Below, piece after piece: positions 8,412 through 22,409 of a stretch of 64,000 nucleotides of DNA. Position numbers and translations under genes: made by a program. The notes below the pieces were generated by a model. That model worked only from the letters and a program-made list of their open reading frames with translations. It did no database searches and was not told the origin of the DNA. Source of the stretch: Rhodobacter capsulatus (GTDB lineage Bacteria; Pseudomonadota; Alphaproteobacteria; Rhodobacterales; Rhodobacteraceae); contig NZ_QKZO01000001.1 of NCBI RefSeq assembly GCF_003254295.1, positions 186,001-250,000 of the forward strand, read 5' to 3'. Positions within the stretch are counted from its first letter, which is position 1. The number at the start of each line of letters is the position of its first letter.

Positions 8412-9116
8412 TCAGTTTCCTTCCGCGATGCGGTCGTTCATCAGCATTTCGACCAGCCGGAAATCAAACGGCGTGTCGATGTCAAGGCAGCGCTCGGGCG
8501 GCATCTCGAAGGGGATCACCCGGCCTTCGTAGATCGTCTTTGCCCGGCGCAGATATTCGGCCGAAAGCACATAGGTCGAGGCCGCATGTTCCCAGACCTT
8601 GGGCGCCGATTGCCGCGACCAGACCCCGCCCGGCAGCGGTTTTGACACATGCAGCGCCCCGGTTTCATCGGCCTCGACCAGATTGAAATAGGGGTTCTTG
8701 CGCGCCTCGCAGACGCTCATCACCATGTCGGGCTGTTCGCGGGCGAAGAGATCGAGGGCGCCCTCAAGATCCTCGGGCAGGCGCAGGGGCGAGGTGCAGT
8801 CGAGATCGACAAAGGTGGTGACGGGCTGCCCCAAGGCCGCCTGTCCGGCTTCCAGCGCATGTTGCCAGACGCCCCATTTCGGCGCGGCATCGGTGGCCAG
8901 ATGATCGGGCCGCAGCCCGATATCCAGCGCGCCCTTCGCCACCGCGTGATCATAGATGCGCGCGTCATCGGTCGAGACGACGACGGCATCAATCCGCGGA
9001 TTGGCGAAAAGCTGGTCGAGCGACCAGTCGATCAGCGGCTTGCCCGCGATCGGACGGAAGTTCTTGCCGGGCACGCCTTTCGAGCCCTTGCGTGCGCCGA
9101 TATGGCCCAGAATCAT
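8412..9116 (-). CDS. neuA: CMP-nonulosonic acid cytidylyltransferase (NeuA/LegF-like)
   Basis: 234 residues. Activates a nonulosonic acid with CTP to give the CMP-sugar used by transferases. The nucleotide-binding opening GHIGARKGSKGVPGKNF is at residues 4-20, followed by VVSTDD and VDLDCTSPLR (metal-binding aspartates), and PPERCLDIDTPFDF near the C-terminus. It is about the usual length for a single-domain NeuA without a fused esterase. Its start codon overlaps the stop of the upstream glycosyltransferase (ATGA), so the two are translationally coupled. Confidence 0.88.
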   Translation of the reverse strand: MILGHIGARKGSKGVPGKNFRPIAGKPLIDWSLDQLFANPRIDAVVVSTDDARIYDHAVAKGALDIGLRPDHLATDAAPKWGVWQHALEAGQAALGQPVTTFVDLDCTSPLRLPEDLEGALDLFAREQPDMVMSVCEARKNPYFNLVEADETGALHVSKPLPGGVWSRQSAPKVWEHAASTYVLSAEYLRRAKTIYEGRVIPFEMPPERCLDIDTPFDFRLVEMLMNDRIAEGN

Positions 9117-10012
9117 GGTTGTTCCCCTTGCCTCAAACGGGCGTTCAGGTCGGTGTAATAAGCGATGATGCGGGCGCGGACCGGCCCCAGGGCGCGGTCC
9201 GACCAGATCAGGCGGCGGCCCTTGCGGTCGGCGATCTCGGCGCCCTCGGGCAGAGTCAGGAGCTCGGGGCCCTTGACCTCATTGCCCGGCAGGGTGATCG
9301 CGACAAGCCCGGCCCAGCGGCGCCGCAGCCAGGGCAGACGCGCCCGCAGATGGATCAGCCAGCGCCAGGGCCACATGAATTCGGTCGGGAATTTCACCGC
9401 CAGCCGCTTCGGGATCGCCCGCAGCTGCGCCTGGGCGGACCAGGAGATGAAGCGCTCATCCGCGATCATCGGGCGCAGGCCGTTGTAGCCATGCGCCGCG
9501 TGCAGCCGTTCATAGCTGGTGGCGATATGGCTGCAATGCGCCGGGTGATAGACGACGATCGAGGAATTGCCGCGCGCGTAATGCCGCCCGCCGCTGAGCC
9601 GGTGCAGCGCCCGCCCCAAAGCCCCGAAGGGCAGCACGACGCTTTGCAGCATCGCCATGCGCTCGGGCCGGTCAAGCAGGTCAAGGAACCGGGTGACATC
9701 GCCCAGAACCAGCGTGTCAATATCAAGATAGATCGCGGGCAGATCCGCGGGCACGACGCCCGGCGCGAACATCGCCAGCTTCGCCTGACAGCCGCCCGCC
9801 AGCATCGGCGGCGACAGGTAGAAGTCGGGGAAGCGCCGCAACAGCACCTGCGGCAGCAGGCCGGGCCGGTCGCGGTCGGAAATCAGCACGACGCGCGGCG
9901 GGGTGGAGGCCCGGGCCAGCACGGTCTCGATCAGGGCATTGAGTTCGGCAACCGGATATTTCGTCCCCCACAGGATCACCACGAGCTGCCAGCGGGGGGC
10001 ATCTTGTTGCAC
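9113..10012 (-). CDS. putative glycosyltransferase
   Basis: 299 residues starting at GTG 10012 with GAGG eight bases upstream. A DxD motif lies in AIYLDIDTLVLGDVTRFLDLL, preceded by VVILWGTKYPVAELNALI, features of GT-A nucleotide-sugar transferases. The C-terminal part is rich in Trp and Arg (EFMWPWRWLIHLRARLPWL), suggesting membrane-surface contact. It is the first gene of the minus-strand operon that continues through neuA, the SDR and the Gfo/Idh/MocA gene. It resembles the transferase at 4694-5452 in overall plan. Donor unknown; a CMP-nonulosonate transferase role is only a possibility. Confidence 0.65.
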   Translation of the reverse strand: MQQDAPRWQLVVILWGTKYPVAELNALIETVLARASTPPRVVLISDRDRPGLLPQVLLRRFPDFYLSPPMLAGGCQAKLAMFAPGVVPADLPAIYLDIDTLVLGDVTRFLDLLDRPERMAMLQSVVLPFGALGRALHRLSGGRHYARGNSSIVVYHPAHCSHIATSYERLHAAHGYNGLRPMIADERFISWSAQAQLRAIPKRLAVKFPTEFMWPWRWLIHLRARLPWLRRRWAGLVAITLPGNEVKGPELLTLPEGAEIADRKGRRLIWSDRALGPVRARIIAYYTDLNARLRQGEQP

Positions 10013-10085
10013 GGGCGGGCCTCATTGGATGGGAAAGTCGCGCGCACCATCGGCGCGGGGGGGAGGAAAGTCAAGCCGGGCGGGG

Positions 10086-10436
10086 TCAGACCACGTCCCA
10101 GTCGTCCTCATGGGCGCAGCCGCCGATCGCCAGCCAGTCGGCGCGGACGCGGGCGACGCGGGTGTCGCCCCAGGTGCGAAAGACGATCACGAAGCCCTCG
10201 GCCGTCACCATGTCGGCGGAAATGTCCATGCGCGGATTGTGCTTCTGGTCGATGTCCCACATCGACAGCGACACCTGCACCGCCGGGATGTCGCGGAAAG
10301 CCTCGTCAAAGACCACCACCCGGCGCAATTCGCGCGGGCCTTCGCCCGTCCACATCGCCCCGCCGTCCAGATAATCCGAGAACAGCACCAGCGAACCCTG
10401 CGCCACGCCGATGCGGGTCGAGGAATACTTCTTCAT
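10086..10436 (-). CDS. H-type lectin domain protein
   Basis: 116 residues covering a single H-type lectin (discoidin II / Helix agglutinin-like) domain: VVFDEAFRDIPAVQVSLSMW, the DIDQKHNPRMDI stretch, and GFVIVFRTWGDTRVARVRADW followed by AIGG. Eukaryotic members bind GalNAc-type sugars as trimers. There is no signal peptide, so it is cytosolic unless exported by another route. It stands between the glycan island and the ATP synthase terminator, on the same strand as both. Its ligand and link to the neighbouring glycan genes are unproven. Confidence 0.8.
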   Translation of the reverse strand: MKKYSSTRIGVAQGSLVLFSDYLDGGAMWTGEGPRELRRVVVFDEAFRDIPAVQVSLSMWDIDQKHNPRMDISADMVTAEGFVIVFRTWGDTRVARVRADWLAIGGCAHEDDWDVV

Positions 10437-10489
10437 CCGTTCCTATCGCTCATTCCGGCTCTGCCCCGGCCAAGCTAGACTGCGGCGCC

Positions 10490-10537
10490 GGAAGACAAAA
10501 GCAAAAAGCAAGGGCCCCGGCGCGAAGACCGGGGCCC
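10490..10537 (-). terminator. rho-independent terminator of the atp operon
   Basis: On the minus strand a nine-base-pair stem (GGGCCCCGG at 10537-10529 with CCGGGGCCC at 10520-10512) with an eight-base loop is followed by a T-rich tract. It begins 24 bases after the atpC stop. Confidence 0.85.
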
Positions 10538-10560
10538 GAGATGTCCGGCGGGATGTCCCG

Positions 10561-10959
10561 TCAGAGATTGATATGCGTGCCAAGCGCTTCCATGTCGGCC
10601 AGCATCTTCGCGGCGGCGTCAGCCACCGTCGGATGCGCGGCGTCCGCGACTTTCTTGGCCTCGGCCAGCATCTCGGCATGAACCGCGGCGGTCAGTTCCG
10701 CCCGGGTCAGACCGCGCTCGGCCAGAACGGTCACCTGCTCGCCCGAAACCTCGGCGAAGCCGCCGGTCACGGCGTATTCGGCCGTGCCCGCGGCGCTGAC
10801 CACGGTCAGGATGCCCGGCCGCAGCGAGAGGATGACGGGCGCATGGCCCGGCATCGCCGTCAGATCGCCTTCCACGCCGGGAAGACGGACCTCGCGCGCG
10901 GCAACGGAGGCAAGCCTCCGCTCCGGGCTGACGAGGTCGAACTGCATGGTATCGGCCAT
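10561..10959 (-). CDS. atpC: F1F0 ATP synthase subunit epsilon
   Basis: 132 residues, the last gene of the F1 operon. The epsilon subunit links the gamma shaft to the c-ring and regulates hydrolysis. The N-terminal beta-sandwich shows FDLVSPERRLAS and GVEGDLTAMPGHAPVI; the C-terminal helices are in place (LTRAELTAAVHAEMLAEA). Nine bases separate it from atpD. Confidence 0.95.
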   Translation of the reverse strand: MADTMQFDLVSPERRLASVAAREVRLPGVEGDLTAMPGHAPVILSLRPGILTVVSAAGTAEYAVTGGFAEVSGEQVTVLAERGLTRAELTAAVHAEMLAEAKKVADAAHPTVADAAAKMLADMEALGTHINL

Positions 10960-10968
10960 GGTTCCCCC

Positions 10969-12393
<1,425 letters not shown>

Positions 12394-12408
12394 CTATCTC
12401 CGGTTCCG

Positions 12409-13281
12409 TCAGAGCGCCTCGGCGCCCGAGATGATTTCGATGAGCTCTTTGGTGATGGCGGCCTGACGCGAGCGGTTATACTCGATCGTCAGTCGGTCGA
12501 TCATGTCACCCGCGTTGCGGGTGGCGTTGTCCATGGCCGACATCTGCGCCCCGTTGAAGGACGCGTTGTTTTCCAGCAGCGCGGCAAAGATCGCCGTGGC
12601 CACCGCACGCGGCAGCAGCGCGGTCAGGATTTCCTGATCGCCCGGTTCGTAGTCGTAGACCGCCGAGGACGCCGCCCCGTCGGTTTCGAACTGCGCCGGG
12701 ATCACCTGCTTGGCGGTCGGCACCTGGCTGATCACGCTCTGGAAGACCGAGAAGAAGATCGTCGCCACATCGTATTCGCCCGCCTCGAAGCGGTCGATGA
12801 TGTTTTGCGCGATCTTCTGCGCCACCGGGTAGCTCAGCTTCTTCACGTCGCTCAGGTCGATGTGGTCGATGTAATACTGGCCCAGATCACGACGCAGCGC
12901 GTCGCGACCTTTCTTGCCGACGGTGAGGATCTTCACCGTCTTGCCCTGGGCGAGCAGTTCCATCGCCTTCGACTTCGCGAGTTTCGCGATATTGGCGTTG
13001 AAGCCGCCGCAAAGCCCGCGCTCGCCCGTCATGATGACGAGGAGATGGACCTTGTCGGAGCCCGTGCCCGCAAGCAGGCGCGGCGCGCCATCGGTCGAGC
13101 CCACCGCACCGGCAAGGCTCGACATCACGGCGTTCATCCGCTCGGCATAGGGCCGGGCAGCTTCAGCGCTTTCCTGGGCGCGGCGAAGTTTCGCCGCCGC
13201 GACCATCTGCATCGCTTTCGTGATCTTGCGAGTGTTCTTGACACTCACGATCCGGTTCTTGAGGTCCTTAAGGCTGGGCAT
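12409..13281 (-). CDS. atpG: F1F0 ATP synthase subunit gamma
   Basis: 290 residues. Central rotor shaft of F1. N-terminal coiled-coil helix with [20 protein letters not shown] and C-terminal helix with [18 protein letters not shown] are both characteristic. Ribosome site AAAGGACAGGGAG directly upstream of the start. Lies 20 bases after atpA. Confidence 0.97.
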   Translation of the reverse strand: MPSLKDLKNRIVSVKNTRKITKAMQMVAAAKLRRAQESAEAARPYAERMNAVMSSLAGAVGSTDGAPRLLAGTGSDKVHLLVIMTGERGLCGGFNANIAKLAKSKAMELLAQGKTVKILTVGKKGRDALRRDLGQYYIDHIDLSDVKKLSYPVAQKIAQNIIDRFEAGEYDVATIFFSVFQSVISQVPTAKQVIPAQFETDGAASSAVYDYEPGDQEILTALLPRAVATAIFAALLENNASFNGAQMSAMDNATRNAGDMIDRLTIEYNRSRQAAITKELIEIISGAEAL

Positions 13282-13301
13282 CTCCCTGTCCTTTCAGGCC
13301 G

Positions 13302-14831
<1,530 letters not shown>

Positions 14832-15392
14832 TTATCCGACCTCTTTCATGGCGTTCTGAAGGGAAGCGAGTTTGGCTTTGACCGTGGTGTCGATCATGCG
14901 CGAACCCAGCTTGACGATCATGCCACCGATGAGGCTTTCATCGACGGCGACGTTCAGTTTGACGGTCTTGCCCGTCTGTTTCGCCAGCGTCGCCGCCAGC
15001 TTCTCGGCCTGCGCCGCGCTCAGCGCGGTGGCCGAGGTGACATCCGCGGTCATCTCGCCCTTGGCCTCGGCGATCGCGGCGGCAAGGCCCTTGAGCAGCT
15101 GCGGCAGCGCGAACAGACGGCGCTTCGTCGCCATCAGGTTCAGACCGTTGGCAAGCGGTGCCGACAGGCCCATCTTCGCAGCCACCGCGGCGATCGCGGC
15201 GCCCTGTTCGTCGCGGGTATAGACCGGCGAGGAAATCAGGTCACGCAGCTCGGCCGAACCGGCCAAGGCGGCGCTCAGCGCGTCCACGTCGGCCGAGAGC
15301 GCGTCGATGCCCTTGGCCTCCTGCGCGAGGTCAAAGATGGCCGTGGCATAGCGCCCGGCAATGGCTGCGGAAATCGAAGCTGGTTCGGACAC
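14832..15392 (-). CDS. atpH: F1F0 ATP synthase subunit delta
   Basis: 186 residues from GTG 15392 (GGAAGG six bases upstream), giving the normal delta N-terminus [20 protein letters not shown]; the longer frame from 15440 adds a leader with no family match. Delta (OSCP) joins F1 to the peripheral stalk. First gene of atpHAGDC. The F0 genes are not nearby, as is usual in alphaproteobacteria. Confidence 0.93.
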   Translation of the reverse strand: MSEPASISAAIAGRYATAIFDLAQEAKGIDALSADVDALSAALAGSAELRDLISSPVYTRDEQGAAIAAVAAKMGLSAPLANGLNLMATKRRLFALPQLLKGLAAAIAEAKGEMTADVTSATALSAAQAEKLAATLAKQTGKTVKLNVAVDESLIGGMIVKLGSRMIDTTVKAKLASLQNAMKEVG

Positions 15393-15510
15393 GTCCACCC
15401 TTCCGATGCTTTTGCCTCCGCACGCGGACGACAGGAACAAAATATCCCGTCACCGATTCAGAGGCCCCCCTCGGCGCCCAAGATGGTCTCACGCGCCGCA
15501 TTCGGGGTTG

Positions 15511-15539
15511 CGTCTAGCAGAGCATCAAGACCCTCGCAA
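15511..15539 (-). promoter_or_regulatory. candidate promoter of the atp operon
   Basis: On the minus strand TTGCGA (15539-15534) and TAGACG (15516-15511) are separated by 17 bases and lie about 120 bases before atpH. Both hexamers are only partial matches. The rest of the 312-base gap 15393-15704 shows no gene that I can support. Confidence 0.3.
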
Positions 15540-15704
15540 CCATCTTGGCGGCAGGAAACCGCATCAGGCTGGCACATTTTCTGCACCGGCACGGAGTGTT
15601 AGCGCAAAGGGTCGAAGCCCGCCCCGCTGCGTTTCCCCGCCGCAGGGCGAAGTGCCGCGGAAACGGGCTTTTCCGGCCGGGCGATTCTTGCGGCCGCGGG
15701 CGGC

Positions 15705-16463
15705 TCAGATCCGGCCGACCACCGGCTTGGGCGCCCCTTCGAGGATCGAGAGCGGCTTGCGCACCGCCGCGCCAAGCCCCGAGCGGCGCACCGAATGCAC
15801 CTGCTTGATCACCTCGAGCATCACCACCCCCGCCGCCAGATAGCCAGCCGCCCTTGTGCCCAGCCGCTCCCACATCTCGGAGGAGCGCAGCCAGAACCGC
15901 CGCTGCGAGGGCGGGATGTACAGCGCCGCCGCCTGACGCTCGGGGGCGAACCCCACCCGTCGTGCCTGCGCCTCGAGCTGGCCCATCGTATAGGGGCGGC
16001 CAAAGCCGAACGGCGTGGTTTCGCGCGGCGCCCAAAGCCCGACCCGGTTCGGCACGATGAACAGCGCCCGCCCGCCGGGGCCAAGCGTGCGCCAGCATTC
16101 CTCCATCAGCGCATCGGGGTCGTCGGACACTTCAAGCCCGTGCAGCACGACGAGCCGGTCGATCATCCCGGTCTCCAGCGGCCAGCTGGTTTCGGCACAC
16201 AGCACCGAGACATTGGGCTCTCCGGCGGGCCAGGGCATCACGCCCTGCTGCGCGGGCATCAGCCCGATCACCCGGCGCGCGCGGCCCAGATAGGGGCGCA
16301 GAAGCGGCACCGCGAACCCGTAGCCCGCCATCGTCAGCCCGGCCATGCCGGACTGGGTATCCGGCCAGAGTTCGACCACCTTGTCGCGGATCGCCTTTTG
16401 CGCCGTGCGCCCCAGCTGGGTGCGGTAGTAGAAATCACGCAGGTCGAGCACGTCGAGATGCAT
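15705..16463 (-). CDS. class I SAM-dependent methyltransferase
   Basis: 252 residues from ATG 16463. Reads as a methyltransferase-domain protein: [20 protein letters not shown] at the N-terminus, [15 protein letters not shown] in the cofactor-binding region and [21 protein letters not shown], a typical methyltransferase strand. A hydrophobic stretch near the C-terminus ([17 protein letters not shown]) is unusual and may be amphipathic. It is divergent from glyoxalase II with 60 bases between the starts, an arrangement in which the protein is often annotated only as a methyltransferase. A longer frame through 17489 is the antisense of gloB and was discarded. Substrate unknown. Confidence 0.75.
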   Translation of the reverse strand: MHLDVLDLRDFYYRTQLGRTAQKAIRDKVVELWPDTQSGMAGLTMAGYGFAVPLLRPYLGRARRVIGLMPAQQGVMPWPAGEPNVSVLCAETSWPLETGMIDRLVVLHGLEVSDDPDALMEECWRTLGPGGRALFIVPNRVGLWAPRETTPFGFGRPYTMGQLEAQARRVGFAPERQAAALYIPPSQRRFWLRSSEMWERLGTRAAGYLAAGVVMLEVIKQVHSVRRSGLGAAVRKPLSILEGAPKPVVGRI

Positions 16464-16523
16464 TGCAGGTTGGCCTTCCTTGGGCGAAGCTGGGTCAGGA
16501 TAGCGAAAGATGCGCAAAAGGCC

Positions 16524-17294
16524 ATGACCCTCGAACTGACCCCGATCCCCTGCCTGACCGACAATTACGCCTGGCTCTGGCACGACACTGCCACCGATAC
16601 CGTCGTCGTCGTCGATGTCCCCGAGGCGGCGCCGGTGCTGAAGGTTCTGACCGAACGGCGCTGGCAGCTGCACCACATCCTGATCACCCATCACCACGCC
16701 GATCACATCGCGGGGGTCGAGGCGCTGGCGCTGGCGACCGGGGCAAAGGTGGCGGGCGCCGCGGCCGACGCGCACCGGCTGCCGCCGCTCGATCATCCGG
16801 TGGCCCCGGGCGACGTGCTGCCTCTGGGGATGGAGGCGGCGCAGGTTCTGGCCGCCGACGGCCACACGCTCGGCCACGTCGCCTGGTATCTGCCCGGGGC
16901 GGGGCTGCTCTTTTCCGGCGACAGCCTGATGAGCTGGGGCTGCGGGCGGCTGTTCGAGGGCACGCCCGCGCAGATGTTCGACACGCTCGCCCGTCTGGCC
17001 GCGCTGCCGCCCGAAACCCGGGTCTGTTCGGGGCATGAATACACCGCCGCGAACGGCCGTTTCGCCCTCAGCCTGGAGCCGGAGAACGGCCAGCTGCAGG
17101 AGCGGATGGAGCGGGTGACGGCGCTGCGGCAGGCCGGGGCCCCCAGTTTGCCGGTGACTTTGGGCGAGGAACTGGTCACGAATCCGTTTTTGCGCGCCGA
17201 TGACGCCGCGTTGCGCGCCGCGCTCGGCCTGCCCGAGGACACCGCGCCGCTGGCCGTCTTCACCGCGGCGCGGGCACGCAAGGACCGGTTCTGA
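16524..17294 (+). CDS. gloB: hydroxyacylglutathione hydrolase (glyoxalase II)
   Basis: 256 residues. Hydrolyses S-lactoylglutathione to lactate and glutathione in methylglyoxal detoxification. Metallo-beta-lactamase fold with the metal motif THHHADH at about residue 55, [19 protein letters not shown] with the bridging aspartate, and SGHEYTAAN with the C-terminal glyoxalase II domain after it (NPFLRADD). ATG 16524 gives the family N-terminus [14 protein letters not shown]. Confidence 0.95.
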   Translation: MTLELTPIPCLTDNYAWLWHDTATDTVVVVDVPEAAPVLKVLTERRWQLHHILITHHHADHIAGVEALALATGAKVAGAAADAHRLPPLDHPVAPGDVLPLGMEAAQVLAADGHTLGHVAWYLPGAGLLFSGDSLMSWGCGRLFEGTPAQMFDTLARLAALPPETRVCSGHEYTAANGRFALSLEPENGQLQERMERVTALRQAGAPSLPVTLGEELVTNPFLRADDAALRAALGLPEDTAPLAVFTAARARKDRF

Positions 17295-17300
17295 AAGCAC

Positions 17301-17332
17301 TTTCGCGCGCCGCCTGCGGATCGCGCGAAAGC
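17301..17332 (+). terminator. hairpin after gloB
   Basis: CTTTCGCGCG and CGCGCGAAAG form a perfect ten-base-pair stem around a 12-base loop, seven bases after the gloB stop. No T run follows, so it may be a weak terminator or an mRNA 3' stabiliser. The rest of the gap to clpA (17333-17469) must hold the clpA promoter; no convincing heat-shock promoter is visible. Confidence 0.5.
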
Positions 17333-17469
17333 CCCCCGCGCTGGTCAGTTTTGCAACAAAGCGGGGTGCGGTGGAAAAAACACGTGTCCGGGCCTTGAAG
17401 CGCGGCGAAATCCACCGAAACTTAACCCCATGAGGCCAGTATCGGGAGACCCGAGGAAAGGAGCGCCGC

Positions 17470-19791
<2,322 letters not shown>

Positions 19792-19870
19792 GCCGCGGCT
19801 TCCGGGAACAGGCCGCGGATTGCCCCCGATCGGGCGTGACCCTGTCGGCAAGACCGTGCTAGGCTTTTCA

Positions 19871-19899
19871 GGCGCTCCCCAGGGGGCGCCTGATCTTTT
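19871..19899 (+). terminator. terminator after clpA
   Basis: GGCGCTCCC and GGGGGCGCC pair over nine bases (one G-T), followed by TGATCTTTT. It ends 13 bases before the start of the next gene, so it also lies in that gene's leader. Confidence 0.6.
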
Positions 19900-19912
19900 G
19901 GGGGATGTGTCG

Positions 19913-20917
19913 ATGCCTCTGTTCCGCCCGCGACCTTGCGGCTGCCGTGCCATCCTGCTGTCGCTGTCGCTCGGCCTCGCCGCCCTGCCGGGGGCCGTCC
20001 CGGCGCAGGACATCGTGCTGAAACAGCCGATCGCCTGCACCCTGGGCGAAACCTGCTACATCCAGCATTATGTCGATCACGGCCCCGGCCCGGAGCTGCG
20101 CGATTTCGGCTGCGGAACCGCCAGCTATCAGGGCCACGACGGCACCGATTTCGCCCTGCCGACCCTGGCCGCGATGGCGGCGGGCGTCGATGTTCTGGCG
20201 GCGGCGCCCGGCCGGGTGCGCGCCGTCCGCGATGGCGAGGCCGACGGCGCCTTTGCCGCCGGGGCGAGCGTCGCGAACAAGGAATGCGGCAATGGCGTCG
20301 TGATCGACCATGGCGGCGGCTGGCAGACGCAGTATTGCCACCTCAAGCAGGGCTCGGTCGCGGTGAAGCCGGGCACGAAGATCGGCGCGGGCACAAGGCT
20401 TGGTCAGGTCGGCCTGTCGGGCAAGGCCGAATTCCCGCATCTGCATCTGGCCCTGCGCCACGACGGCGTCGATGTCGATCCGTTCCAGCCCGATCCCGCC
20501 GCCGCCTGCGACCCCGCGCCCCGCCGCACGCTCTGGCAAGACCCGCCCGCCTATGTCGGCGGCGGCCTGCTGCAGGTGGCCTTGACCGATGCCCCGCCCG
20601 ATTTCGCGGCGGTGAAGGCCGGTCTGGTGCCGCAGGACGTCCTTGCGGCCGATGCCGCCGCGCTCGTGCTCTGGGCTTACGGCTTTGACAGCCGCAAGGG
20701 CGACGTGGTGCGGCTGACGATCACCGGCCCCGGCGGCTTTGCCTTTGCCCATGACGCGGTGCTGGAAAAACCGCAGGCGCTGTTCTTTCGTTACGCGGGC
20801 AAGCGCGCCCCCGCGGGCGGCTTCGTCCCGGGCCGCTACGAGGCGACGGTCACGCACAGCCGCGACGGCGCCGAAATCAGCCGCAAGGCGGTTTCCGTCC
20901 CCCTCGCCGCACCTTGA
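19913..20917 (+). CDS. M23 family peptidoglycan metallopeptidase
   Basis: 334 residues from ATG 19913. Signal peptide of about 31 residues ending AVPAQD, so periplasmic. LytM/M23 core: zinc motif region [10 protein letters not shown] near residue 78, [20 protein letters not shown], and HLHLALRH carrying the HxH. A C-terminal extension of about 130 residues (after [12 protein letters not shown]) is beta-rich in appearance and not recognised. Usually cleaves peptide cross-links of the cell wall. It stands alone between clpA and rpsD. Confidence 0.85.
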   Translation: MPLFRPRPCGCRAILLSLSLGLAALPGAVPAQDIVLKQPIACTLGETCYIQHYVDHGPGPELRDFGCGTASYQGHDGTDFALPTLAAMAAGVDVLAAAPGRVRAVRDGEADGAFAAGASVANKECGNGVVIDHGGGWQTQYCHLKQGSVAVKPGTKIGAGTRLGQVGLSGKAEFPHLHLALRHDGVDVDPFQPDPAAACDPAPRRTLWQDPPAYVGGGLLQVALTDAPPDFAAVKAGLVPQDVLAADAAALVLWAYGFDSRKGDVVRLTITGPGGFAFAHDAVLEKPQALFFRYAGKRAPAGGFVPGRYEATVTHSRDGAEISRKAVSVPLAAP

Positions 20918-20940
20918 CCGGCAAAACCGCCGCGGGGGCG

Positions 20941-20968
20941 TTGACTCTGCCCGCGGCCTCTGTATAAG
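20941..20968 (+). promoter_or_regulatory. sigma-70 promoter of rpsD
   Basis: TTGACT (20941-20946) and TATAAG (20963-20968) with a 16-base spacer, in a gap before rpsD. It implies a 5' leader of about 130 bases, which contains a CCGGCA/TGCCGG hairpin and could carry S4 autoregulation; that last point is inference. Confidence 0.7.
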
Positions 20969-21104
20969 CCCCCCATCCCGGCAGCGGCGACGCTTGCCGG
21001 GGCTTTCATTGGTGTTGGTGGACCCCGCAAGGGGAAGCCTGTCGCCCAAGGCCCAAAGCCGCGGGAAAGGACAACGCCCTTCACAGACAAGAAGGAGATC
21101 AGCG

Positions 21105-21725
21105 ATGACCAAACGCACCGCTGCCAAGTACAAGATCGACCGCCGCATGGGCGAAAACATCTGGGGCCGCGCCAAGTCGCCGCTGAACAAGCGCGACTAC
21201 GGTCCGGGCCAGCACGGCCAGCGCCGCAAGAACAAGCTGTCGGACTTCGGCACCCAGCTGCGCGCCAAGCAAAAGCTCAAGGGCTACTACGGCGATCTGA
21301 CCGAAAAGCAATTCCGCAAGATCTACGGCGAAGCCGAACGGGTCAAGGGCGACACCGGTGAAAACCTGATCGGCCTGCTCGAGCGCCGTCTGGACGCGAT
21401 CGTCTACCGCGCCAAATTCGTGCCGACGATCTTCGCCGCGCGTCAATTCGTGAACCACGGCCACGTCACGGTGAACGGCGCCCGCGTCAACATCGCCTCC
21501 TACCGCGTCAAGGAAGGCGACGTGATCGCTGTCCGTGACCGTTCGAAGCAACTGGCGATCGTCCTTGAAGCCGCCCAGTCGGGCGAGCGCGACGTGCCGG
21601 ATTACCTCGAAGTCGACCACGGCAAGATGACCGCGACTTTCGTGCGCACCCCGGCTCTGGGCGACGTGCCCTATCCGGTGCACATGGAACCGAACCTGGT
21701 CGTCGAATTCTACGCGAAGAACTGA
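21105..21725 (+). CDS. rpsD: 30S ribosomal protein S4
   Basis: 206 residues. Primary 16S rRNA-binding protein that nucleates 30S assembly and represses its own operon in many bacteria. N-terminus [35 protein letters not shown], and the S4 domain near residues 95-155 ([28 protein letters not shown]). Strong GAAGGAG ribosome site; own promoter and terminator, so monocistronic. Confidence 0.98.
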   Translation: MTKRTAAKYKIDRRMGENIWGRAKSPLNKRDYGPGQHGQRRKNKLSDFGTQLRAKQKLKGYYGDLTEKQFRKIYGEAERVKGDTGENLIGLLERRLDAIVYRAKFVPTIFAARQFVNHGHVTVNGARVNIASYRVKEGDVIAVRDRSKQLAIVLEAAQSGERDVPDYLEVDHGKMTATFVRTPALGDVPYPVHMEPNLVVEFYAKN

Positions 21726-21748
21726 TCCGGTTCTTTGCGCTCCAAACG

Positions 21749-21775
21749 AAAGGCCGCCCTTTTGGGCGGCCTTTT
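21749..21775 (+). terminator. terminator of rpsD
   Basis: AAAGGCCGCCC and GGGCGGCCTTTT form a strong stem with a short T-rich loop, ending in CTTTTGCGTTTT. Since the next gene converges, it may serve both directions. Confidence 0.9.
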
Positions 21776-21793
21776 GCGTTTTGGGCGTCCGGG

Positions 21794-22180
21794 TCAGCCG
21801 CCCAGCTGGATCCGGCGCCAAAGCGCGCCGCCACCCGAAAAATCGCCGCGGCGCAGATAGGCGGAATAAGAGCCCTCGGCCAGCGCCTCCAGATAGCTTT
21901 GCATCGCCGGGGTGCTGGTCAGCTGCGGCCGGACGCGCGCCCCGGAATTCAGCGAAATCGCCTCGACCGAGCGCAACACGGCCCGTTCGGTCGCGGCGCT
22001 CCAGTCGCCATCGGGATCGGCAAGATAGAGATCGACCTCGGCCAGCTCGGCCTGCACCGCCACGCGGGTATCGACCGGCAGGGCATGAAAGGCGGCGCCA
22101 AGATCGCCCGCAAGGGCGGCGGATCCGAACGGCAGGCACAGGGCGGCAAGCAGCAGGGCACGGAGAGAGGGGTGTTTCAT
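21794..22180 (-). CDS. small secreted protein of unknown function
   Basis: 128 residues starting at ATG 22180 with GGAAGG upstream. A clear signal peptide (MKHPSLRALLLAALCLPFG, cleavage near ALAGD) indicates export to the periplasm. The mature part, with VDTRVAVQAELAEVDLYLAD and WSAATERAVLRSVEAI, loosely recalls peptidoglycan-binding helical repeats, but I do not recognise a family. It converges on rpsD and diverges from hisC. Confidence 0.7.
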   Translation of the reverse strand: MKHPSLRALLLAALCLPFGSAALAGDLGAAFHALPVDTRVAVQAELAEVDLYLADPDGDWSAATERAVLRSVEAISLNSGARVRPQLTSTPAMQSYLEALAEGSYSAYLRRGDFSGGGALWRRIQLGG

Positions 22181-22409
22181 CTGGACCTTCCAACATTTAC
22201 CGACCGGCCTCCTTTCAGCCCGAAATGTGGCACGGGGCGGCGGCCGAGAGGGCAATATGCGGCTGATGTTCTAAAAATTTCCTAAAATTTGATCGGTGAG
22301 CTGCGGTCTGACGGCCTCACCGCCGCTTTCAGGCGTATTTCCGGTTGAAACAGCGCTTCCCATGCGGCTTTGCCCCGGCTATTGAGGCATCCAGGACAAG
22401 GACCTCATC
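22181..22409. other. intergenic region between a secreted protein gene and hisC
   Basis: 229 bases without a gene. It contains the most AT-rich patch in the neighbourhood, a near-repeat CTAAAAATTT-C-CTAAAATTT at 22271-22290, consistent with promoter or UP-like DNA serving the divergent genes. No clear -35/-10 pair could be assigned. Confidence 0.4.

Noticed and set aside
17333-17469. Heat-shock (RpoH) promoter before clpA
   Set aside because: CTTGAA is present at 17394 but the only CCCCAT downstream is 26 bases away, too far for the known spacing.
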